DNA of 27,369 bases from Pontibacterium sp049599735 (GTDB taxonomy: Bacteria; Pseudomonadota; Gammaproteobacteria; Pseudomonadales; Balneatricaceae). The translations under genes and the position numbers were made by a program. The notes under the pieces were generated by a model. It saw only the letters and a list, made by a program, of their open reading frames with translations, searched no databases and was not told where the DNA came from. Position 1 is the first letter of the stretch. The number at the start of each line of letters is the position of its first letter. The stretch is from positions 1 through 27,369 of the forward strand of contig JBMYOX010000049.1 in NCBI GenBank assembly GCA_049599735.1, in the 5' to 3' direction. Positions 8,344 through 16,682 of this stretch are shown here, one piece after another.

Positions 8344-8495
8344 CATTTTCTCCATCGCGGTTTGAGGGGGCGAAGCTGTTGAAGTGGAGTTCTGTTACAG
8401 GGTGGATAACTTCAAGTCAGCTGAGTACTGATGATTAAACGTGAATCAGGCTGGAAGTTCAATTCTTGTGGTGTGAGGGAAGGTATGAGAGAAAA

Positions 8496-8529
8496 CGTTG
8501 GCAGGTGGCTGGAGTGCCACCTGCCAACG
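8496..8529 (-). terminator. Strong intrinsic terminator of the autotransporter gene
   Basis: A perfect 14-bp GC-rich stem (8496-8509 with 8516-8529) with a 6-nt loop is followed on the minus strand by TTTTCTCT. It begins 7 bp downstream of the autotransporter stop codon and has the classical form of a Rho-independent terminator, so the FixH/MauG operon probably has its own promoter in 8356-8495. Confidence 0.92.
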
Positions 8530-8535
8530 GAGGCT

Positions 8536-11500
8536 TTACAACTTAATGCTGTAAACCAGGTTACCACTGCGTGTGAACCAGCCGTTGGCCCGTGACGCAT
8601 TAAAGTGGAAGCCCAGTGAGCTGGACTGACCCAGCGGCAGGTTAACACCGGCTTTGATAAACGTGCTCAGGTCGGACGTATCAGTGGTATGCACATCCCA
8701 GTTTACGCCATGCAGGGACATTGTACGGGACAGAATCTGACTGTCTCCACCCAGTGCTTTGGCAACACCCAGATCAACAACCCATGAGCCTGTGTCTTTT
8801 GCGGTATTAAACAGGCCGCTCAGACGGTAGCCCAGCGATGTCTGTGCTGAGCGGTAGTAATCCTGGGCGGCGGTGAGGGCCGTTATTTCTGAACCACTTT
8901 CAGCGTAGTTATGCGCGTCCATGTATTCGGCATTCAGGCGGGCCCAGGCGGTGCCTGACAGCTTGTCGCTAAGCGCATAAGTCATGCCCATTCCCAGGTT
9001 GCCAAACAATGCATTAGTGGTTGCGCGTGCGCTGTTTGATGTAGTGCCTGTGGATAAAGCCACGTTGCGTTCAATATCAGATGCGCTGTGGGCCAGACCC
9101 AAAGCACCGTCAAAGACCAGGTTGTCAGAGGTGCGTGTGTAGTAAGCCGCCAGGGTAGTGGTTTTACGATCTGCTGACCCGGCAACTGTGCCTGAAACAG
9201 AGCTGTCGGAATAACCCAGAGCGACACCGGCACGTTTGCTGTCTTCGTCCAGGAAGTGGTTGCCCACCCACAAATGACGGGTATCACCGTGATGAGCCGA
9301 GGCGGTTTCATCGTCATCGTATGAAACGCTGTAGGCGCTTACATCAAACCACAGGTTTTGCTGAACCGCTTTTCGGTGGATTGCAGAGGTCAGACCGGAT
9401 GACGTCGTGCGAATACCTGCGCGGAGATCGTTTAAAGCAAATGCATGGATTTCACCGGAAGCCTGTAAGACGGCATGAGCGACTTGCGCATCATTCAGGC
9501 CATAAAGCCCCGAGAATAAATCACCCGCAGTCGTGGCGGTGCGCACACCTGCAGAAGGACGGATGCTATCCAGTGCGGTACCGGCATCCACAGCATTCTG
9601 AATGCCTGTGATCGCAAAGCTTTCAGGGGTGATATAGAGGTCGATGAAGTTAGTCCCGTAGAGCACATCCAGGCGGGTATTGTCAGCCAGTCCCGCAACC
9701 GGGTTAGTCACTGAAGTAAACTCACCAGCAACACCAGCGGCATTGGCCGTTGTAACAATGCGGAAGTTATCACCGACAGCGGGTGTGAAACTGTTGGTTG
9801 CCGCACCGGTAATGCCGCGCAAGACCGGCGTTAAAGTGCCATCGGCAGTAAACACAGAGGTTGCACCTGTTAATACTACCCGGTCGTAGCTACCGGCGCC
9901 GCCTGCGGCAGAGTATGTGGCACCATCAATTTCAACCAGGTAGGTGGATGCGGCTGTTTGGGTGACATCACCGGCTACTGTCAGTGTGCCCGGGGAAGAG
10001 CCCGGAGACAGAATACCGTTGACCGTTACATTGCCGGCAAGTGCGCCTGAGCCACCGAGTGTTGCACCATTGGCAACACGGATAGTCGCAGCGGCAAGTG
10101 AGCCTTCAACTTGCAGTACACCATCGTTAACGGCTGCATTACCCGCTGTGCTTGCACCGCTGAGCTGCAGAGTGCCGGTACCTGATTTGTTCAGCGTGGA
10201 TGTGCCGGTCAGCGTGCCTGCAGAGGTAAAGGTTGTGCCATCCGCTACGGCAATTTCACCATTGCCTGCACCTAAATTAATATTGCGGCTGGTGCTCATG
10301 GATGCAGTAGATGCCAGTGTGCCGCCGTCCAGGGTAATGTTGCTGGTGTCTGCTCCCAGGTTAGTATCACTGGATACCTGCAGTGTGCCCGCTGTAACAG
10401 TGGTATCGCCGGTATAGCTGTTGCTGCCTGCCAGCGTTAGCACACCTTCACCTTTTTTGGTCAGGTCACCATTACCGGAAAGATCGCCGGAAAAGGTTGT
10501 ATCATTGCCTGCGCTGTCGATGGTGCCATTGTTTTCATCCAGTGCAAATTCCGCACTGATTGTATCCGAATCGGCGACCTGCAGGGTGCCGCCATTCAGG
10601 GTCACAACACCCGTGCCCAATGTTTTGTTGGTTGCCAGTTTCAGAATGCCGCCGTCAATGGTTGTATCGCCGGTATAAGTGGTGGAACCTTTCAAAAACA
10701 GAATGCCATTACCTGATTTAAGCAGTTCAGCAGCCCCGCTGAGTTCGCCTTCAGAGGTCAGTGTTGTGTTGTTGGCTACGTTAATTTCGCTGTTAGCGTT
10801 GATGTTGATAGCACGGGTTGTTGTCAGATCAGCTGTGGTCGCCAGTTTGCCGCCGTTGAGAATCAGATCACCGGTACCCAGGTTGGCATCGCTGGCGACT
10901 TGTATGGTGCCTGCTGTTACTGTGGTTGTACCGCTGTAGGTATTTGTGCCATCCAGTTGCAGCGTGCCTGCACCGGACTTAGCTAAATTTGCCGCGCCGC
11001 TTAGGACACCAGAACTAGTCAGGGTTGTGCCATCAGCGGTGTCGATTTCACCATGGTTAGCGCCCAGGGCAATATTACGTGTCATTGCCAGAGTAGCTGT
11101 GGTGGCTAGCTTGCCGCCGTTAAGCGTCAGATCACCGGTACCCAGGTTGGCATCGCTGGCGACTTGTATGGTGCCTGCTGTTACTGTGGTTGTACCGCTG
11201 TAGGTATTTGTGCCATCCAGTTGCAGCGTGCCTGCACCGGACTTAGCTAAATTTGCCGCGCCGCTTAGGACACCAGAACTAGTCAGGGTTGTGCCATCAG
11301 CGGTGTCGATTTCACCATGGTTAGCGCCCAGGGCAATATTACGTGTCATTGCCAGAGTAGCTGTGGTGGCCAGCTTGCCGCCGTTAAGCGTCAAATCACC
11401 GGTACCCAAATTCGTATCGCTGGCGATTTGTACCGTACCGCCGGTCACGGTTGTGGTGTTGTGGCTGTTGCTGCCTGACAGCGTGATGGTGCCTAGCCCG

Positions 11501-12300
11501 GTTTTAGTAATGTTGCCGGGGCCTGTAAAATCACCGGAAAAAGTCGCATCGTTACCCTTGCTGTCGATAGTGCCGTTGGTAGCATTGACAGTTAATGCGG
11601 TCGTAATAGTGCTGTCCGGGTCGGCGACTTGCAGTGTGCCGCCATCAAAGACAGGGTTTACACTGTTTCCACTTAATTCAGTGCTTGTATAAACTTTAGC
11701 CGTATCAATATCAGGAATAGTGGGTGTGCCACCGCCTAGCTGAGATGAATCTATAACACTGGATTGGTCCAGTGCGCCGGCTGCTGCGCCGTTCAGCGTG
11801 CCGTTTTTAAAATAAATGCGGTAGCCCGCCAGGGAGAAATCACCGGCCAACGCTTGAACAGTCCAGGTAATATTTGTTGTGCTTTGAAGATCTGAAGTGC
11901 CGATAAGAGGATCAGATGAATAAAGAGAGCTTGATCCGGTAACACCACAAATATCAGCCGTACAAGTTGTATCGTAACCCAGCGATTTTGTGTAAGTGCC
12001 AGCGGTTGTCTCAACTGAAAATTTTAAGACATCCCCTGCACTCCACTGCCACCAATCATTAGTGCTGGTGTCAGCTGCAGCAGGAATGCTTGAATTTGGT
12101 GAGAAATTGAATGTGATAGCGCCGCCACCGGAGGAAAATTCAACATTACCTTGGTCTATACTAATGCCCTGTCCTGCCTGCATCCAGGTTGGCGTATTGG
12201 CGCCTGCCTGAGTAAAAAGGTGGCCTGCTTGCGAGACACCGGTGAGGCTCATCAGTAACATAGATGCCGTTACCTGGCGCTTTATTGTTATGTAAGACAT
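8536..12300 (-). CDS. Type V autotransporter with PATR-repeat passenger
   Basis: 1254 residues. The N-terminal signal peptide ends near VSQA; a region of about 170 residues holding a CTADIC cysteine pair follows. The passenger is a predicted beta-helix of autotransporter-associated repeats (G-T-L-x-L-x-G-x-N-T-Y-S-G-x-T-T-V), roughly nt 10140-11640, ending in the LSPGSSPGTLTVAGD type segment. The C-terminal barrel (about 8536-9365) ends LVYSIKL, with leucine where Phe or Trp is usual. By family the barrel inserts in the outer membrane and the passenger is surface-exposed, probably an adhesin; no protease or esterase motif was seen. AGGAG lies 5 nt before the ATG. It is transcribed divergently from the Sel1 gene and ends at a strong terminator. 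Confidence 0.93.
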   Translation of the reverse strand: MSYITIKRQVTASMLLMSLTGVSQAGHLFTQAGANTPTWMQAGQGISIDQGNVEFSSGGGAITFNFSPNSSIPAAADTSTNDWWQWSAGDVLKFSVETTAGTYTKSLGYDTTCTADICGVTGSSSLYSSDPLIGTSDLQSTTNITWTVQALAGDFSLAGYRIYFKNGTLNGAAAGALDQSSVIDSSQLGGGTPTIPDIDTAKVYTSTELSGNSVNPVFDGGTLQVADPDSTITTALTVNATNGTIDSKGNDATFSGDFTGPGNITKTGLGTITLSGSNSHNTTTVTGGTVQIASDTNLGTGDLTLNGGKLATTATLAMTRNIALGANHGEIDTADGTTLTSSGVLSGAANLAKSGAGTLQLDGTNTYSGTTTVTAGTIQVASDANLGTGDLTLNGGKLATTATLAMTRNIALGANHGEIDTADGTTLTSSGVLSGAANLAKSGAGTLQLDGTNTYSGTTTVTAGTIQVASDANLGTGDLILNGGKLATTADLTTTRAININANSEINVANNTTLTSEGELSGAAELLKSGNGILFLKGSTTYTGDTTIDGGILKLATNKTLGTGVVTLNGGTLQVADSDTISAEFALDENNGTIDSAGNDTTFSGDLSGNGDLTKKGEGVLTLAGSNSYTGDTTVTAGTLQVSSDTNLGADTSNITLDGGTLASTASMSTSRNINLGAGNGEIAVADGTTFTSAGTLTGTSTLNKSGTGTLQLSGASTAGNAAVNDGVLQVEGSLAAATIRVANGATLGGSGALAGNVTVNGILSPGSSPGTLTVAGDVTQTAASTYLVEIDGATYSAAGGAGSYDRVVLTGATSVFTADGTLTPVLRGITGAATNSFTPAVGDNFRIVTTANAAGVAGEFTSVTNPVAGLADNTRLDVLYGTNFIDLYITPESFAITGIQNAVDAGTALDSIRPSAGVRTATTAGDLFSGLYGLNDAQVAHAVLQASGEIHAFALNDLRAGIRTTSSGLTSAIHRKAVQQNLWFDVSAYSVSYDDDETASAHHGDTRHLWVGNHFLDEDSKRAGVALGYSDSSVSGTVAGSADRKTTTLAAYYTRTSDNLVFDGALGLAHSASDIERNVALSTGTTSNSARATTNALFGNLGMGMTYALSDKLSGTAWARLNAEYMDAHNYAESGSEITALTAAQDYYRSAQTSLGYRLSGLFNTAKDTGSWVVDLGVAKALGGDSQILSRTMSLHGVNWDVHTTDTSDLSTFIKAGVNLPLGQSSSLGFHFNASRANGWFTRSGNLVYSIKL
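10863..11390. repeat. Tandem 264-bp repeat inside the autotransporter passenger
   Basis: Two adjacent 264-bp units: 10863-11106 is identical to 11127-11370 over 244 bp, with only isolated differences beyond (for example 11107 T versus 11371 C). Each unit encodes 88 residues, so the frame is kept. Identity at synonymous positions shows a recent duplication or gene conversion, in contrast to the diverged flanking repeats. Confidence 0.95.
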
Positions 12301-12604
12301 ACGATCTCCTGATGATTCTTACGATTTTATGGATTATTCCTGGCTGGGCAGGAGCGAAATATTAACTGATATTGAGTCCTAATTAAATAATTAATTAATT
12401 TAACGACATAATATAAAACATTTCGAACGTTTGTATTAATTTAATCTCTGATATTTTTACGAGTTTTAACTGGGTGGGCTAAATGATATTAGATTTTCCT
12501 TATATGTAAGGTGTAGATAATAATTTTAGACTCAGGGTTAACTTATTTATATTCTATCAATAGAGATTTTTTGCTATCCAAATGGCTGTATACCGGAGAA
12601 TAAC
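12301..12604. other. AT-rich 304-bp divergent intergenic region
   Basis: This gap between the autotransporter and the Sel1 gene holds no gene. It is far richer in A and T than its surroundings, with a run of TTAATTAA-like palindromes around 12379-12402, a TTCGAA-centred stretch at 12420-12437 and the small inverted repeat CCTTA-tatg-TAAGG. Such composition suits H-NS-type silencing or a regulated divergent promoter, but no regulator site is recognised. Confidence 0.6.
12525..12553 (+). promoter_or_regulatory. Candidate sigma70-type promoter for the Sel1 gene
   Basis: TTTAGA (12525-12530) and TATATT (12548-12553) are separated by exactly 17 bp. The -10 matches five of six consensus positions, the -35 four of six. 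A start near 12560 would leave a leader of about 45 nt. In AT-rich DNA such matches arise by chance, so confidence is limited. Confidence 0.42.
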
Positions 12605-13684
12605 TTGAACAGAAATAACGCTCGATATCTAAATTTGCCCTTGTGGCTGACGATTGCTGTTTTGAGCCTGATAGTTCCCCGCGGGTTTGCTGCAAGCCTG
12701 CAGGCGGGGCTTGAGGCCGCCCGGGTCGGTAATTTTCAGAAAGCGTTTAATGAATGGTCTGAGCTGGCAAACGATGGAAATGCTGAAGCACAAAGTAATC
12801 TGGCCGGTTTATATTTCTCAGGTGTATTAGGAGAAAGTGATATAAAAAATGCAGTTTCCTGGTTTAAGCGTGCAGGTGATCAGGGCCACGCGATGGCGGC
12901 CGTCAGCCTGGGACATATATACCGAACCGGTACGGGTGTGCCTGGAGATTTAGTGGTTGCTAAAAAATGGTATGCCATTGCAGCAGAAAAAGGCATAGGC
13001 GAGGCAATATTTTTTCAGGGAATATTAGGACTGGATAATATAGAAGACCCGAAAAAAATTAAGCAGGCGCTTTCCAAAGTACAGATGGCCGCTAATAAAA
13101 ATTATATTCCTGCGAAACATTATATAGGCACACTTTACCAAACCGGGCGTTATGTGACAGAAGATATAAACCGTGCTCTGCAATGGTATAAAGCAGCGGC
13201 CGAAGCCGGTTATGCAGAGTCTCAGATGGCGCTGGCAAATCTCTACTTAAATGGCGAAACCGGTGAAGTCATGTTGCCGAAGGCCGTGGAATGGCTGCAA
13301 AAAGCAGCCGCTCAGGGACAGCCCCGGGCCCAGTATTTGCTGGGGCTTTTAGCATTTCAGGGAGCGACGGGTAAACAAGATGATAAGCAGGCCTTTAGTT
13401 GGTTTAACAATGCCGCACACCTGTGGGATGTTAATGCACAGTATTATCTGGGTATGAGCTACCTTGAAGGCAAAGGTGTGGGTAAAGATTTGATGCAGGC
13501 GTATAAATGGTTCGATCTGGCGGCAAGCGGCGAGCATCCTGATGCTCAGGTTATGCGCGCAATGGTATCTGCACAGCTCAAACCTGCAGACAGAGTGGAA
13601 GCGCACAGGCAGGCCCAGCTCTGGTTTGATCAAAACCATAAAACCCCGCACGGGCATGTAAATTTATTGCCACACGGGCACTGA
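12605..13684 (+). CDS. Exported Sel1-like repeat protein
   Basis: 359 residues starting at TTG, supported by GGAG at 12595-12598 with a 6-nt spacer and the absence of a suitable in-frame ATG. The signal peptide (about 1-30, ending GFAA) is followed by about seven Sel1/TPR-like units of about 36 residues, with signatures such as A-x-x-x-L-G-x-x-Y-x-x-G and A-x-x-W-Y-x-x-A-A-x-x-G (about 61-312). The unit at 133-168 is degenerate. Sel1 proteins are alpha-solenoid scaffolds for protein-protein contacts; the exported location suggests a periplasmic role. The tail contains GHVNLLPHGH, histidine-rich and unlike the rest. It is divergent from the autotransporter, so a shared regulatory role is possible but unproven. 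Confidence 0.9.
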   Translation: MNRNNARYLNLPLWLTIAVLSLIVPRGFAASLQAGLEAARVGNFQKAFNEWSELANDGNAEAQSNLAGLYFSGVLGESDIKNAVSWFKRAGDQGHAMAAVSLGHIYRTGTGVPGDLVVAKKWYAIAAEKGIGEAIFFQGILGLDNIEDPKKIKQALSKVQMAANKNYIPAKHYIGTLYQTGRYVTEDINRALQWYKAAAEAGYAESQMALANLYLNGETGEVMLPKAVEWLQKAAAQGQPRAQYLLGLLAFQGATGKQDDKQAFSWFNNAAHLWDVNAQYYLGMSYLEGKGVGKDLMQAYKWFDLAASGEHPDAQVMRAMVSAQLKPADRVEAHRQAQLWFDQNHKTPHGHVNLLPHGH

Positions 13685-13772
13685 GTTAACCCTGCTTATT
13701 CATCGGAACGCTAGAGTGACGGGGGCATAAAAACTGAGGTCAGAGTTCATTTAGCGATACCGCTGTCTGTCG

Positions 13773-13778
13773 TATAAT
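13773..13778 (+). promoter_or_regulatory. Candidate -10 element (TATAAT) upstream of the ANTAR regulator
   Basis: A perfect TATAAT lies about 140 nt before the regulator's ATG. The -35 region (TTTAGC at 13750-13755, 17-bp spacing) is poor. The 235-bp gap 13685-13919 shows no other clear signal and no convincing terminator for the Sel1 gene. Confidence 0.35.
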
Positions 13779-13919
13779 CAGCCGTCGTCGGATGGAAGGG
13801 CAGGACCGGTTATCCATCACGTAAAATCGCGGTGACCAGGTTGTAACAAAACGGGTAGTCGTCCCGCCGCTGCTTATTAACAGGAAAGAAACAATTAACG
13901 CAATAACAGGAGGGCAGGA

Positions 13920-14507
13920 ATGGGTCTGAAAAAGGCAAAATTGCTGCTGGTGAGTGATGATGCGCTGGTATCACAGGCTTTTGGCAGGGGGCTGGAAGAA
14001 GCGGGTTATGAGGTGTTGCTTGCCAGCAGAGATGAAGAGAGCCTTCGGATGATCTGCGCAGAGCCACTGCCGGATCTGGCGATCCTGGATATGTATATGC
14101 CGGGCTCATCAGGCATTGAAACCGTCCGGCACCTGAGTGAAAAGGGACTCGCTTCACTGTTTCTTGCTGCTTACGATGGGGGCTGTGTGGCGCAGGTCGC
14201 AGAAGCGGGTGCGCTGGCTTATCTGGTGAAACCCGCAGACGCAGAGCAGGTAATAGCCGCCATTGAAGTGGCCATGAGAAGGGCAAAAGATATCCGTGCG
14301 CTCAGAGAAGCAGAGAATCGCCTGAACAACGCGCTGGATACCGGTAACCTGGTGAATATCGTGGTGGGTGTGCTGATGGAACGGCACCGATTGAGCAGGC
14401 AGGATGCATTTGAGCTTATACGTCAAAAAGCACGTTCTGAACGGCGTAAAGTTAAAGATATTGCCCGGGATGTGCTGGATAACTGGGATATTTTGAACAA
14501 TCATTGA
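13920..14507 (+). CDS. Response regulator with REC and ANTAR domains
   Basis: 195 residues. The receiver domain (about 5-120) has the acidic pair D13/D14, phospho-acceptor D57 (LAILDMYMP) and K104 (LVKP). The switch Thr/Ser position is alanine, A83 in FLAAYD, which is unusual. After a linker helix (120-140) comes an ANTAR domain (about 138-190), with the VVGVLMERHRLSRQDAF and RKVKDIARDVL features of the AmiR/NasT-type RNA-binding antiterminators. By family it binds paired hairpins in leader RNAs to prevent termination. The Shine-Dalgarno AGGAGGG (13908-13914) is excellent. It lies directly upstream of the chemosensory operon with a 481-bp gap; no histidine kinase other than CheA is in the window. 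Confidence 0.9.
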   Translation: MGLKKAKLLLVSDDALVSQAFGRGLEEAGYEVLLASRDEESLRMICAEPLPDLAILDMYMPGSSGIETVRHLSEKGLASLFLAAYDGGCVAQVAEAGALAYLVKPADAEQVIAAIEVAMRRAKDIRALREAENRLNNALDTGNLVNIVVGVLMERHRLSRQDAFELIRQKARSERRKVKDIARDVLDNWDILNNH

Positions 14508-14988
14508 GTACCGCTTATTCCGTCGGGTCATATTGCCCGGTGCATGATCGGCATGCACCTGTCACACCAATACAGCGCGGGTTCCGGCGCTGATAACCAT
14601 AAATCATTATTTATTGTCGAAGGTCACAGGATTATCTGAAAGCGCACCCGGGTATTTGAAACTAACACGGGTATTTCCTAATCTGACAATGATCAACGCA
14701 GTCGATACAGGCCCTTCTCCCGCCTCTGTCAGAAACAGGATGGAACCGCACTTCAGCCGCATTATAACCGGCTGAGGGTTATCTCCCTTAACATGGACGT
14801 CCTGTCTTAACCGGGCTCTCTCCCTGCCTTTTTATACTGTGAATCAGCCTATTCTCGTCTGGCCTGATGAGTGGCTGTTTTTGCTTAAGAACCATGATGA
14901 CCTGTTTGGCGAAAGACAATTTGAAAGGATCCGCTGTGTTGTGCCTTTCTGTTGAGCGGGTCGGTGAGTGAACAGAGGTAAGACCAGG
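14508..14988. other. 481-bp gap and possible leader of the chemosensory operon
   Basis: No gene was found here. Right after the ANTAR gene lie two hairpins: an 8-bp perfect stem GGTGCATG/CATGCACC (14539-14559, 5-nt loop) and a 6-bp stem CAGCGC/GCGCTG (14573-14592). Neither is followed by a T-run. Further on are a direct repeat CGGGTATTT at 14649-14657 and 14668-14676 and a -10-like TATACT at 14833-14838. A FliA-type promoter was sought and not seen. Confidence 0.5.
14539..14559 (+). other. Hairpin just downstream of the ANTAR regulator gene
   Basis: Perfect 8-bp stem (14539-14546 with 14552-14559) and loop ATCGG, 31 bp after the stop codon. It lacks the T-run of an intrinsic terminator. Its loop does not fit the hexaloop with A1 and G4 reported for ANTAR targets. 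Confidence 0.5.
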
Positions 14989-16182
14989 ATGTTCGCAAAA
15001 ACAAATACTTTTATCCTTATGCCCGCCGCTCTGGGGGTCGCATCATCTCTTTCGCTTTTACTGGGAATGGGCATTTCAGTCCCCAGTGGCCTTGCCAGCC
15101 TGATTTTACTGGCATCAGGCCTGCTGGTGGGGTACGTACTTCAGCGAACCTATAAAACGTTTCTGGCAGAAGCGGATGTTATTACACAAGGACAACGGGC
15201 CGAAGTGGCACGTTTGCACAGTTATGCAGACCCTCTGGAGGCGGTTTGTGCAAAAACACTCCCTATCTGGTCTCGTCAGATAGAAACCTCCCGCATGCAA
15301 ACGCAGCAAAGCATTACTGAGCTGACAGAGCGTTTTTTTGCCATGTCTCAGCGCCTTGAGGCGGTGATTAATGCATCACAAAGCGGCATCGATGGTTTTG
15401 GTAATGACTCGGGCATGATTGCACTCTTTGAAGCGAGTCAGAACTCATTGCAGTCAGTGATTAATGCGCTTGAATCGGCCCTGAGGGAAGAGTCCGAAAT
15501 GCTGGAACGCCTCCGGGCTTTGTCATCCCAGACAGAAGCGCTGGATGAAATGGCAGCCAGCGTGGGTGATATTGCTGAAAAAATTAATTTGCTGGCACTG
15601 AACGCGGCGATTGAAGCTGCGCGGGCGGGGGATCAGGGCCGGGGTTTTGCGGTTGTGGCCGATGAGGTACGCAAGCTGGCCGCGCAGTCATCCGAAACAG
15701 GGAAAAATATTCGCATCAATATGGATGCAATCCAGGTCTCTATGAATATTACCCTGGAGCGGGCGGAACGTTGTACAGCATCCAGTACTCAGGCGGCCCA
15801 GGGAGGAAAAGAAACCATCGAATCTGTCTTCTGCCGCCTGCGGGAAACCATTACGGATTTGCAGGCGGAAAGCAGCAGCCTTCGTAACACCGGCGACGGC
15901 ATTCGCAGTGAAATATCTGAAGTCGTGACGGCCTTTCAGTTTGAAGACCGGGTCAGCCAGATTCTGTCTCATGTCAGGAATGATTTTGACAGGCTGACCA
16001 GCCAGATTGAAGGCTATGCAGGGCAACGTATTGAAGGGGGTGAGCTGGTGCCCCTGGACGTTGATTCCCTGGTTGCGGAGATTGCGGCCGGTTACACCAC
16101 TGAAGAAGAACGAAGAAATCACGCCAACGCGAAAGCGGCGGTTATCACAGACAACAGCGAAGCCGACCTTACCTTCTTTTAA
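14989..16182 (+). CDS. Short membrane-anchored methyl-accepting chemotaxis protein
   Basis: 397 residues from ATG 14989. A GTG at 14968 would add seven residues but has only a weak ribosome site; GAGGT at 14973-14977 precedes the ATG. Two adjacent hydrophobic helices (about 7-27 and 33-52) leave practically no periplasmic loop, and no HAMP domain is recognisable. The cytoplasmic signalling domain has the conserved hairpin tip NLLALNAAIEAARAGDQGRGFAVVADEVRKLA. The C-terminus ends ADLTFF with no NWETF-type tether. By family it forms receptor arrays with CheA and CheW. The lack of a sensor domain suggests that it senses membrane or internal signals, or a partner protein. It is followed by cheY after 16 bp. 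Confidence 0.9.
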   Translation: MFAKTNTFILMPAALGVASSLSLLLGMGISVPSGLASLILLASGLLVGYVLQRTYKTFLAEADVITQGQRAEVARLHSYADPLEAVCAKTLPIWSRQIETSRMQTQQSITELTERFFAMSQRLEAVINASQSGIDGFGNDSGMIALFEASQNSLQSVINALESALREESEMLERLRALSSQTEALDEMAASVGDIAEKINLLALNAAIEAARAGDQGRGFAVVADEVRKLAAQSSETGKNIRINMDAIQVSMNITLERAERCTASSTQAAQGGKETIESVFCRLRETITDLQAESSSLRNTGDGIRSEISEVVTAFQFEDRVSQILSHVRNDFDRLTSQIEGYAGQRIEGGELVPLDVDSLVAEIAAGYTTEEERRNHANAKAAVITDNSEADLTFF

Positions 16183-16198
16183 GCTTTGGAGATAAAAA

Positions 16199-16561
16199 AT
16201 GTCAAAAACGATTCTGATAGTAGATGACTCTGCGTCGATCAGGCAGGTAGTTAGCATGTCTCTGAAAAGCGCAGGCTATGAGGTTATTGAGGCCCGTGAT
16301 GGCAAGGATGCCTTGTCGAAACTTAATGGTCAGAAAATACACCTGATAGTCAGCGATGTGAATATGCCTAATCTGGATGGCATTGGCCTGGTAAAACAGG
16401 TCAAAGCACATCCTCAGTATAAATTCACCCCCATTATGATGCTGACAACCGAGTCACAGGAGAGCAAAAAGCAGGAAGGGCGTGCGGCGGGTGCTAAAGC
16501 CTGGCTGGTGAAACCCTTCCAGCCACCCACACTGCTGGCAGCGGTTAGTAAGCTGGCCTGA
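16199..16561 (+). CDS. cheY: CheY-type single-domain response regulator
   Basis: 120 residues, a receiver domain alone. The acidic pair D9/D10 (IVDDS), phospho-acceptor D53 (IVSDVNMP), T83 (MLTTES) and K105 (LVKPF) are all present, so it should be phosphorylated by CheA. The position equivalent to E. coli Tyr106 is Trp102, which differs from flagellar-motor CheY. It has no output domain and no flagellar gene is close, so the target may not be the flagellar switch. Second gene of the chemosensory operon, 121 bp before the STAS gene; GGAG lies shortly upstream of the ATG. Confidence 0.93.
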   Translation: MSKTILIVDDSASIRQVVSMSLKSAGYEVIEARDGKDALSKLNGQKIHLIVSDVNMPNLDGIGLVKQVKAHPQYKFTPIMMLTTESQESKKQEGRAAGAKAWLVKPFQPPTLLAAVSKLA

Positions 16562-16682
16562 CGTGCTTTAAGAAGCCTGGGGTTTGAATCACAAATATTC
16601 AGGCAAATGATAAAGGCCCGTGTGTTGTCAGACATGTTTTCAAAGGGCTTTTGAAGGTGGCGCTGACGCAGGGAAGGATCTG

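Noticed and set aside
10863..11390. CRISPR-like or tandem intergenic repeat
   Set aside because: The units are 264 bp, adjacent without spacers and keep an open reading frame in the autotransporter.
9944..11692. Several plus-strand frames with repetitive valine/proline-rich products opposite the autotransporter
   Set aside because: They are the antisense image of the repeat-coded passenger; their periodicity follows the 264-bp repeat.
14573..14592. Intrinsic terminator after the ANTAR gene
   Set aside because: The 6-bp stem has no T-run after it; it is kept only as a hairpin in the gap description.
14508..14988. FliA-type (sigma28) flagellar promoter before the che operon
   Set aside because: I looked for TAAA-N15-GCCGATAA and found no acceptable match.
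16620..16682. N-terminal extension of the STAS protein
   Set aside because: The extension has no STAS similarity, and ATG 16683 is preceded by a good ribosome site.
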